From contig CALGZD010000273.1 of the NCBI GenBank assembly GCA_937934635.1, positions 1 through 5,245 of the forward strand: a DNA stretch of 5,245 nucleotides, in the 5' to 3' direction. This document shows positions 1 through 5,245 of this stretch, one piece after another. The notes below the pieces were generated by a model. It did no database searches. It had not been told where the DNA came from and worked only from the letters and a program-made list of their open reading frames with translations. This DNA comes from an uncultured Deinococcales bacterium. GTDB taxonomy: Bacteria; Deinococcota; Deinococci; Deinococcales; Trueperaceae. The position numbers and the translations under genes are program-made. Position 1 is the first letter of the stretch. The number at the start of each line of letters is the position of its first letter.

Positions 1-857
1 TTAACTCAATGGTTGAGTTCAAACAAATCGTAGGTCGTGGTACTCGCCTGTTTGATGGTAAAGACTACTTTACTATCTATGACTTTGTAGATGCACACAA
101 ACACTTCAAAGACCCAGAATGGGACGGCGACCCAATCGACCCAGAACCACCCAAAGAAAAAGGCGAAGCTAAGCCTTGTGCTGTGTGTGGTGAGCGTCCT
201 TGCATCTGCGAAGCACCTGAACCAGAACCTTGCCCCGATTGTGGCTTGCTCGATTGCATCTGCGAAAAAGAAGCAAAGATGATTCGCATAAAACTAGCTG
301 ATGGTAAGGTGCGAGAAATTGACTCGATGATTAAAACTAGCTTTTTCGGTCCAGACGGAAAAGTAATTTCTGGTCCAGAATTTGTCGAAATCCTTTACAA
401 AGACTTACCTCTCTTTTTTGATAGCGAAACAGAGCTACAAAGAATCTGGAGCTTGCCAGATACTCGCAAAACGCTACTGAAGGAACTTAGCGACAAAGGC
501 TATACTAGCGAACAACTTGAGGATTTAAAAAAGCTTCTTCATGCCGAAGAAGCAGACCTTTATGATGTTTTGGCATATGTCGCCTATCACAAAAATGTTG
601 TTCCACGGTTAGAACGTGCGGCTCGAGCTAAAATCAAACTTGGTGACTACGACGCAAAACAGCAAGCCTTTTTAGACTTTGTGCTTGAACAGTACGTCAA
701 AGAAGGTGTGTCAGAACTTGATGATGCAAAGCTTGCAGACCTACTTACACTCAGGTACGGCGCAGTTGCAGATGCAAAAGAAGCTTTAGGTGATGTGAAG
801 AGTATTCGTAACACCTTCATAGGCTTTCAAAAACATATGTACAACTCACCTTCATAA
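1..857 (+). CDS. hsdR: Type I restriction enzyme subunit R (HsdR), C-terminal part, 5' end outside window
   Basis: HsdR is the ATP-driven DNA translocase and endonuclease subunit of type I restriction-modification complexes, acting with HsdM and HsdS on unmethylated foreign DNA. The reading frame is already open at the left edge (Asn-Ser before the first Met at base 9), so that Met is internal and the nuclease domain and helicase motifs I-V lie upstream. Counting from that Met, superfamily 2 helicase motif VI is seen at residues 6-13 (QIVGRGTR), followed by the family-typical DYFTIYDFVDAHKHF and DPEWDG. Residues 57-85 hold two C-x2-C-x4-C-x-C units, probably metal-binding. From about residue 92 (KLADGKVREI) to the end the sequence looks like the EcoEI-type HsdR C-terminal domain that contacts the methylase core, ending IGFQKHMYNSPS. 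No frameshift is visible in this part. A DUF559 gene follows after 36 bases. Family assignment is firm; specificity cannot be read here. Confidence 0.95.
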   Translation, partial: NSMVEFKQIVGRGTRLFDGKDYFTIYDFVDAHKHFKDPEWDGDPIDPEPPKEKGEAKPCAVCGERPCICEAPEPEPCPDCGLLDCICEKEAKMIRIKLADGKVREIDSMIKTSFFGPDGKVISGPEFVEILYKDLPLFFDSETELQRIWSLPDTRKTLLKELSDKGYTSEQLEDLKKLLHAEEADLYDVLAYVAYHKNVVPRLERAARAKIKLGDYDAKQQAFLDFVLEQYVKEGVSELDDAKLADLLTLRYGAVADAKEALGDVKSIRNTFIGFQKHMYNSPS

Positions 858-893
858 AGAATAAATCTATATCATTTACCCAAACACCATACT

Positions 894-1280
894 GTGTTTG
901 TGCCAAGACACATTCCAAAAATCTATCCATACCTAAAAGAGCAAGCTAGAATCAACCGTAAAACTATGACAGATGCAGAAAAAGCTATCTGGTCAAAACT
1001 TAGGCGGAAGCAGATTCATGGTGTGCAGTTCTATCGTCAACTGCCTTTAGATAGATTTATTGTGGACTTTGCTGCAACTAACATCAGGCTAATTATCGAG
1101 GTCGATGGTGCTCATCATTTTGAAGAAGCAAATCGCATCAAAGACGCTGAGCGCAGCGCAATTCTTGAAACGCTTGGATACAAAGTCATTCGATTTACTA
1201 ACCATGAAGTACTCACTCAGCTAGATAGTGTGGCTGAGTCGATTTATGAAACAGTTGGTGAATTACTCCCTCCAACCTAA
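894..1280 (+). CDS. DUF559 (Vsr-like) endonuclease-domain protein
   Basis: This 128-aa protein has the full layout of the DUF559 family, small proteins related to Vsr and other PD-(D/E)XK nucleases. The family pattern is seen at residues 23-36 (KTMTDAEKAIWSKL), then F-Y-R-Q-L-P (46-51), the likely catalytic pair D58 in FIVDF and E69 in IIEVDG, H74/H75 just after, and the closing GYKVIRF (95-101) and HEVL (104-107). Length is normal for the family. The start is a GTG at 894; a second GTG at 900 is also possible, and neither has a clear Shine-Dalgarno sequence. An ATG at 966 would cut into the conserved LKEQARINRK stretch and is unlikely. The lack of a ribosome site and the 36-base gap suggest reinitiation after hsdR in one transcript. 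No stop lies in this phase between the hsdR TAA and this gene. The biological role of most DUF559 proteins is not established; nuclease activity is inferred from the fold. Confidence 0.9.
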   Translation: MFVPRHIPKIYPYLKEQARINRKTMTDAEKAIWSKLRRKQIHGVQFYRQLPLDRFIVDFAATNIRLIIEVDGAHHFEEANRIKDAERSAILETLGYKVIRFTNHEVLTQLDSVAESIYETVGELLPPT

Positions 1281-1295
1281 GCTAATTAATCACTT

Positions 1296-1330
1296 CCCCC
1301 TTTCCTAAAGGGGGACTAAGGGGGATTCCG
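1296..1330 (+). repeat. G/C-rich hairpin repeat, copy A
   Basis: The left half is a perfect hairpin: stem CCCCCTTT (1296-1303), loop CCT, stem AAAGGGGG (1307-1314). A short linker ACTAA and a second G run with tail (GGGGGATTCCG, 1320-1330) follow. It matches copy C (1480-1514) at 32 of 35 positions. It begins 16 bases after the DUF559 stop codon. No T tract follows the stem on either strand, so it is not a canonical intrinsic terminator, although the hairpin could still help end or stabilise transcripts. Confidence 0.85.
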
Positions 1331-1422
1331 TCACAGAATCAAATACAAGCAAATTTACCAAAGTCTTAAAAACATGCTCTTTCTGTTTTAACCGATGCTA
1401 GTTTTCAAAGTAGCTCACTAAG

Positions 1423-1460
1423 AATCCCCTCTAACTCCCCTTTACTTTACAAAAGGGGAA
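1423..1460 (-). repeat. G/C-rich hairpin repeat, copy B (inverted, diverged)
   Basis: This is a diverged copy of the same repeat in the opposite orientation: AATCCCC and a linker come first, then the hairpin TCCCCTTT (1436-1443), an 8-base loop, and AAAGGGGA (1452-1459). Relative to copies A and C it has shorter G/C runs, a longer loop and several changes in the linker. Being inverted between A and C, it could pair over a long range with either neighbour. That suggests a composite element, or at least repeated insertion at this spot. Confidence 0.7.
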
Positions 1461-1479
1461 AACTGAAAGCTAAAAGCCT

Positions 1480-1514
1480 CCCTCTTTTCTAAAGGGGGAC
1501 TGAGGGGGATTCCG
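1480..1514 (+). repeat. G/C-rich hairpin repeat, copy C, abutting the smc stop codon
   Basis: Same orientation as copy A and 32 of 35 positions identical, including a 26-base block (1489-1514) with a single A/G change. The stem is CCCTCTTT (1480-1487) with AAAGGGGG (1491-1498), with one T-G wobble and loop TCT. It ends only four bases before the minus-strand smc stop (1519-1521), so it lies in the 3' untranslated end of the smc message and may act in termination or mRNA stability. There is no T tract after the stem in the smc direction. Confidence 0.85.
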
Positions 1515-1518
1515 CCTT

Positions 1519-4500
1519 TTACATCACCCCAACAGGAACCTTCTCAACCCCACCAATACTTTCCTGCCTATTCTCTTCTTCCTTACGAATAGAAAACATA
1601 CGACTAACGCCTTTTTCAGTCGTTACACCCCAAAGCACATCCGCAACTTCCATCGTTGCCTTCTGGTGCGTAATCAAAATAAACTGTGTGCCACTATCAG
1701 CTAAGTCCTTCAAAAAGGTGCAGTAACGACGAATGTTCGCTTCGTCTAAAGGTGCATCAACCTCATCAAGAATCGCAATTGGTAGACCTTTTTGCTCACC
1801 ACTACCGTTAATCAGTGAAAACAAAAACGCCATAGCACCCATCGTTCTCTCCCCTACCGATAACAAGTTAAGTGCTTTAGTCTGCTTGCCACTTGGCTGA
1901 AGGCTGATAGATAAACCAACAGGTCGCTCTTCATCTCGCTCAACCTGAATTCCTGCTTGACTGTTTTCGCCAAAGAGTGTTTTGACATGTCTTTCAAAGT
2001 GGATATTGAGGTGCTCAAGCGCATGGTCAAGCTTAGCCGTCACTTCAAGGTCAATATCTGCAATGATTTTTTCAAGCTCATCAGCAGCTTCACTGGCTTC
2101 AGTCATCTGTATACGCAAGTCGTCATAGCGCTCTTGCTGTGCATCTGCTTCTTGCTGAGCACGGTGATTGACTGGACCAATTTCGTTTAGCTCTTTTTCA
2201 AGAACATTTAAGCGCTGGCGCATCGTCCCAAGACCTTTGTCAATAACCTCTATGCCTTCTGGAAATTCAACAAGTTCTTCTTGTGCTACTTCAAGAGCAG
2301 TTTCACGTCTTGCCATCGTGAGTTGCACTTGGTCACGCTTTTCTTTGCGCTCTGCTTGGGCATTCGTTAGTTCTGATAGTTGTGTCTCTGCTTCTTCAGT
2401 GGCAGTTTGTGCTGAGTTAAAGCTTTCTTCAAAGGCTTTTAAGTTATCAGGAACAGCAGCTTCCGCTTCACTCAGAGCAGTTTTGGCTTCAGCAATACCT
2501 GTATCAGCTTTTTCCATTTCAAAAGCCAAGCTGTCATATCTTGCTTCTAAACCAGAAAGACGCTCCAAACCTTCTTGGTACTGCTTAAGTGCCACTTCAT
2601 AGTTTTGTTTATGCGCTTTAAAAATTGCCCACTTTTGTTCTTGCTCTGCAAGTTGTCTAGCAAAAAGCACTTCTTCTTCTCGCTGAGCACCAACAACACT
2701 ATTTAGTTCTGCCAGTTTGCTGCGATCTTCTTCAACACTGTCTAACCCTTGAGGGGTTTGTGGTTCAGTCAGTCCAGCTAAATTATTTTGACTTTCCGTA
2801 AGACCACGCTCGACTTCTTCAACCAGCGACTTGACACCTGCGTGTTGCTCTTTTGCTTTTTGGAAGCTTTGTGCCAGTTCTTGATAGCTTTCTTGCTTAA
2901 TCTTGACTGTGTCACGCAGTTCAACCACTTTTGCCTGTGCAGCTTTTAACTCTACAAGTGCTTCTTCTGCAATTTGCGATGCAGCAGAAAAAGCAGCTTC
3001 TGCTTGGTCAGCCTCAGTTCTGCTAGCAAGTACACTACCCGCTTGCTGACGGCGTCCACCTGTCATCGCACCATAGCTCTCGACAACATCGCCTTCTAAA
3101 CTCACAAAGCGAGGACGCACTTTAAAGCGTCGAGCAAGGTTAACACCAACATCCATATTTTCAATAACAGTCGTATTGCCTAAAAGCTGACTTACCACAT
3201 CTTTGTAGCGATCTTCAAAATCAATCAGCTCGATACAGGTTCCAATCACACCAGCCTGATTTGCTAATTCACCTTGGATGCTGCTACTTCGCCCACTGAT
3301 GAGATCAAGCGGTAGAAGCGTAACGTAGCCACCTTGCTGCTTGGTGTATTGCAACACTCGCTTAGCTATGTCACTACTATCAACCACCACATTTTCCATG
3401 CGACGACCAAGTGCAGCAGAAAGTGCTTCTTGGTACTCTGGTGGTACTTGAATTAAATCAACCACTGCACCAATCACACCCTCTATACCAGATGTCAATG
3501 CATTTTTTGGACCTTGTGCGTAGCCCTGACGTGCTTCTAGCGCAGCCTTTGAACGCTGCATACTACGTTCTAAAGCTGTTCGTTCTGCATCTTTATTGGC
3601 ATGGTCTTTTTGACACTCAACCAAGTGTGCTTGAGCTTCTTGCAGTTCCTGCTGGAGAGATTCTAGCGTAACTCGCTCGCTCTCTAAATCAGCTTCTAAA
3701 ACATCGATGCCTTTATGTTGACCATCTTGCAGTTTTGCTAAGCGTTCAGTTAGGCTAGCCACTTGCTCAGTAAGTTGCTGCTTACGACTTTCATAGGTAG
3801 CTTTTTCTTGAATGAAAGCTCGGCTTTGATCCTCAAGACTATTGATGCGCTGTTCAAGTAAGTTGCGTTCTTCATTGAGTTCAGAAACATTGCTGCGCTT
3901 TAGACCCAAAACCTGTTGTGCTTGCTGAACAGCAATCTCTAAACCACTAGCATCACCTTCTGGTTTTTCAGGTGCTTCACGGTTTTTAAGGGCTGCAATT
4001 TCCATTTCAAGCACTTTTGTTTCACGAATAAGTGCTTGCTTGTGCTCTTCGTTTCGGTTTAAGCGTTCTTGTGCAACACGCACATCACCACGTTTGGCTT
4101 CGGTATCTGCTAAGGCTTGACGGTACTCTGCTTCGGCAAGCTTGAGTGCTTCACGTCTATCGTGCCAAAAGGCTTGACCATCTTTGACTTCTTGCTCACC
4201 AGCTTTTAGGGCTTCTTCTAAGCGACCATCTTCATCTTTTAGGGTCTTAGTTTCAATCGTTAAGCTCTCTACACGCTTGAAGCTGAGCGAATAGCGAAGT
4301 TGTAGTTTTTCTTTTGATAGTGCGGTTGCTTTAGCAGCTTGTTGGGCTTCTTCGGTAAGGAGGCTCAGTTGGCGCTCGAGCTCCAACGCTATATCTTCCA
4401 AACGCTCCAAGTGCTCTCTAGCATCCTGCAAACGTGTCAAAGTCTGTTCACGACGTGTACTTAGGCGGGCAACTCCGATAGCTTCCTGCACATAGCCAAG

Positions 4501-4950
4501 CAACTTCTGTGAGTCGGCCATCAACACATCACTCACTTTGCCCTGACCAATCACCGCAAGACCACCACGACCTAAACCTGTACCTGCAAGAGATTCATCT
4601 AAGTCCAAAAAGCGGGCATTTTTACCACCAAGCTTAAGCTTGGAGCTACCATCTCTAAAGATACTTCTAGCAATATTTAGTCTTTCATCTGGTTTATCTA
4701 TATCTATACGGACTTCAGCAAAACCAACACTGCGCTTACCAGCAGCACCGTGAAAAATCAGGTCAGTCTTTTCTCCTGCACGGAATTCGCTAGCACGCCC
4801 TCCCCCAGTTGCCCACCGCAGTGAGTCAAAGATATTTGACTTACCAGACCCATTTGGACCGACAATCGCCGTAATACCCTTATGAAACTCAACGGTTGTT
4901 TTCTCCCCAAAACTCTTAAAGCCTTGCAGCGTTAATGCCCGTAAATACAC
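1519..4950 (-). CDS. smc: Chromosome segregation protein SMC (condensin ATPase)
   Basis: SMC forms the ATP-driven dimer of bacterial condensin, which with ScpA and ScpB extrudes DNA loops and helps chromosome arms segregate. The protein is complete at 1143 aa, slightly under the roughly 1180 aa common in the family. Domains in order: N-terminal head with Walker A GPNGSGKSN (31-39), R-loop arginine R57, Q-loop Q136 in IGQGKV; coiled coil about 165-470; hinge about 476-640, ending in GAMTGGRR; returning coiled coil about 645-965 with the conserved GPVN at 925-928; C-terminal head with signature LSVGER (1030-1035), Walker B ILDEVD (1060-1065, catalytic E1063) and H-loop H1095 in LITHQK. The signature normally reads LSGGE, so V1032 is unusual. 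The start is GTG, chosen because GGAGAA lies six bases upstream and the protein begins in the usual way (YLRALTLQGFKSF). No scpA or scpB is present in the window. The gene converges on the DUF559 gene. Confidence 0.97.
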   Translation of the reverse strand: MYLRALTLQGFKSFGEKTTVEFHKGITAIVGPNGSGKSNIFDSLRWATGGGRASEFRAGEKTDLIFHGAAGKRSVGFAEVRIDIDKPDERLNIARSIFRDGSSKLKLGGKNARFLDLDESLAGTGLGRGGLAVIGQGKVSDVLMADSQKLLGYVQEAIGVARLSTRREQTLTRLQDAREHLERLEDIALELERQLSLLTEEAQQAAKATALSKEKLQLRYSLSFKRVESLTIETKTLKDEDGRLEEALKAGEQEVKDGQAFWHDRREALKLAEAEYRQALADTEAKRGDVRVAQERLNRNEEHKQALIRETKVLEMEIAALKNREAPEKPEGDASGLEIAVQQAQQVLGLKRSNVSELNEERNLLEQRINSLEDQSRAFIQEKATYESRKQQLTEQVASLTERLAKLQDGQHKGIDVLEADLESERVTLESLQQELQEAQAHLVECQKDHANKDAERTALERSMQRSKAALEARQGYAQGPKNALTSGIEGVIGAVVDLIQVPPEYQEALSAALGRRMENVVVDSSDIAKRVLQYTKQQGGYVTLLPLDLISGRSSSIQGELANQAGVIGTCIELIDFEDRYKDVVSQLLGNTTVIENMDVGVNLARRFKVRPRFVSLEGDVVESYGAMTGGRRQQAGSVLASRTEADQAEAAFSAASQIAEEALVELKAAQAKVVELRDTVKIKQESYQELAQSFQKAKEQHAGVKSLVEEVERGLTESQNNLAGLTEPQTPQGLDSVEEDRSKLAELNSVVGAQREEEVLFARQLAEQEQKWAIFKAHKQNYEVALKQYQEGLERLSGLEARYDSLAFEMEKADTGIAEAKTALSEAEAAVPDNLKAFEESFNSAQTATEEAETQLSELTNAQAERKEKRDQVQLTMARRETALEVAQEELVEFPEGIEVIDKGLGTMRQRLNVLEKELNEIGPVNHRAQQEADAQQERYDDLRIQMTEASEAADELEKIIADIDLEVTAKLDHALEHLNIHFERHVKTLFGENSQAGIQVERDEERPVGLSISLQPSGKQTKALNLLSVGERTMGAMAFLFSLINGSGEQKGLPIAILDEVDAPLDEANIRRYCTFLKDLADSGTQFILITHQKATMEVADVLWGVTTEKGVSRMFSIRKEEENRQESIGGVEKVPVGVM

Positions 4951-4954
4951 ATTC

Positions 4955-4960
4955 TTCTCC
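4955..4960 (-). promoter_or_regulatory. Ribosome binding site of smc
   Basis: Read on the minus strand this is GGAGAA, with six bases between the GGAG core and the GTG start codon at 4950-4948. It decides the start: an overlapping ATG at 4951-4949 is in another frame, while the GTG opens the standard SMC N-terminus. Confidence 0.8.
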
Positions 4961-4970
4961 GTTTGCGCTT

Positions 4971-4976
4971 GTTATA
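4971..4976 (-). promoter_or_regulatory. Possible -10 element for smc
   Basis: The minus strand reads TATAAC, five of six bases of the sigma-70 consensus. The matching -35 position (4994-4999, TCAATA, 17-base spacer) is poor at three of six. A start here would give a leader of about 14 bases, just enough to include the ribosome binding site. The TATTAAT motifs inside the 17-bp repeats further upstream are alternative -10 candidates, so this is a weak call. Confidence 0.2.
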
Positions 4977-5023
4977 GATATGCACTTGCCCACTATTGAT
5001 TACTACAGCAGATGGCGTACATT

Positions 5024-5057
5024 ATTAATAGAACGTCTTAATTAATAGAACATCTTA
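5024..5057. repeat. Two abutting 17-bp direct repeats upstream of smc
   Basis: Units 5024-5040 and 5041-5057 (second unit ATTAATAGAACATCTTA) follow each other without a gap and differ at one base (G versus A at unit position 12). They lie about 75 to 107 bases upstream of the smc start. Tandem 17-mers of this kind could be operator sites for a dimeric regulator, or a simple duplication. The A/T-rich content makes chance similarity easier, but 16 of 17 matches in direct contact is unlikely to be noise. Confidence 0.75.
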
Positions 5058-5120
5058 TTAAGCTGTTTTATGGTTCAAGAAAAAACACGACCCAACAAAA
5101 TAGCCCAACAAAACCGTCAG

Positions 5121-5152
5121 CCCTTTAATAAAGGTGGGTTAGTGGGTATTTC
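5121..5152 (+). repeat. Degenerate hairpin repeat, copy D
   Basis: The segment aligns without gaps to copy A (1298-1329) at 23 of 32 positions. It keeps the hairpin CCTTT (5122-5126), loop AAT and AAAGG (5130-5134), a TA-containing linker, GGG and the ATT tail. The G runs are eroded. Like copy C it touches a minus-strand stop codon: it overlaps the TGA at 5151-5153 of the possible right-edge gene. It may be an old member of the family, or a separate terminator-like hairpin that looks similar. Confidence 0.4.
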
Positions 5153-5245
5153 AGGGCATCGCTCTTCTCAACTGTGAAATTTTAACATGCTTTAGGATAC
5201 CGTTTTGCCCAATCTCTTGATGTTCTATTAATCTAGATACATCTA
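5151..5245 (-). CDS. Possible C-terminal end of an unrecognised minus-strand gene entering from the right edge
   Basis: On the minus strand one frame is open from the right edge to a TGA at 5153-5151, giving 30 residues that end ILKHVKISQLRRAMP. I do not recognise the protein. In favour: a hairpin repeat overlaps the stop, as copy C sits against the smc stop, and the orientation matches smc, which would then be the next gene downstream after about 200 bases. Against: an open stretch of 30 codons in one of six frames is common by chance, and all three of its arginines use AGA, while HsdR and SMC mostly use CGN codons. A 14-base inverted repeat copy lies within it (5219-5232). Confidence 0.25.
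   Translation of the reverse strand, partial: DVSRLIEHQEIGQNGILKHVKISQLRRAMP
5219..5232 (-). repeat. Inverted third copy of the smc-upstream repeat
   Basis: These 14 bases are the exact reverse complement of 5041-5054 (ATTAATAGAACATC), the first 14 bases of the second tandem unit; the match breaks off after that. The pair encloses about 190 bases holding copy D and a possible gene end. It could be a second half-site of a regulator, the edges of a small element, or coincidence in A/T-rich DNA. Confidence 0.5.

Noticed and set aside
77..289. Open frames on both strands overlapping the hsdR cysteine-rich linker
   Set aside because: They shadow the HsdR frame, which shows clear family motifs. 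The Ser/Gly-rich minus-strand product is just the complement of the Pro/Glu/Cys-rich linker.
1296..1330. Canonical intrinsic terminator after the DUF559 gene
   Set aside because: The stem is strong, but it is followed by ACTAAGGGGG rather than a T tract, and there is no T tract on the other strand either, so only a repeat is called.
1296..1514. CRISPR-like array
   Set aside because: There are only three units, one inverted, with unequal spacers (92 and 19 bases between unit edges), and no cas genes. It fits a dispersed palindromic repeat, not CRISPR.
1957..2602. Two open plus-strand frames (1957-2190 and 2168-2602) inside smc
   Set aside because: They lie antisense to the SMC coiled-coil and C-terminal head coding region. 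Their Ser/Leu-rich make-up is what antisense of Glu/Ala/Leu-rich coiled coil gives, and no domain is visible.
3411..3671. Plus-strand open frame of 86 codons inside smc
   Set aside because: It is antisense to the SMC hinge and coiled coil, whose reading on the minus strand is continuous and conserved; no independent support.
5091..5113. Direct repeat CCCAACAAAA at 5091-5100 and 5104-5113
   Set aside because: Two ten-base low-complexity copies only 3 bases apart; too short to support a functional call without comparison.

Overview
The window reads as one bacterial chromosomal segment, A/T-leaning by eye. It joins the tail of a restriction-modification locus to a housekeeping chromosome-maintenance gene. 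The best taxonomic hint is the SMC protein. Its N-terminal head departs from the common bacterial wording after Walker A (ATGGGRASEFRAG, then LIFHGAAGK), in a way that recalls my memory of Deinococcota (Deinococcus-Thermus) SMCs. That assignment is tentative and made without a search, and the base composition would be low for the well-known members of that phylum.

Layout, left to right. (1) Bases 1-857, plus strand: the C-terminal part of a type I restriction subunit HsdR, entering from the left edge just before helicase motif VI and carrying an eight-cysteine, two-repeat insert. (2) Bases 894-1280, plus strand: a 128-aa DUF559 (Vsr-like, PD-(D/E)XK) nuclease-family protein, in the same reading phase as hsdR and only 36 bases after its stop. 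(3) Bases 1281-1518: the gap between convergent genes, with three copies of a G/C-rich hairpin repeat of about 35 bp, two direct and one inverted. (4) Bases 1519-4950, minus strand: a complete smc gene (1143 aa, GTG start, good ribosome binding site) with an unusual ABC signature (LSVGE instead of LSGGE). (5) Bases 4951-5245: the smc upstream region, with two abutting 17-bp repeats, an inverted third copy at the right edge, a degenerate fourth member of the hairpin repeat family, and possibly the last 31 codons (stop included) of a minus-strand gene entering from the right.

HsdR is the translocase and nuclease subunit of a type I restriction system; its HsdM and HsdS partners must lie upstream. 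The DUF559 protein is probably co-transcribed with hsdR and may be an accessory nuclease or a mobile passenger. SMC acts separately in chromosome compaction and segregation, and shares only the converging 3' boundary with the restriction locus. The least explained material is the hairpin repeat family: it lies next to the DUF559 gene, it touches the 3' end of smc, and a decayed copy overlaps the stop codon of the possible right-edge gene.
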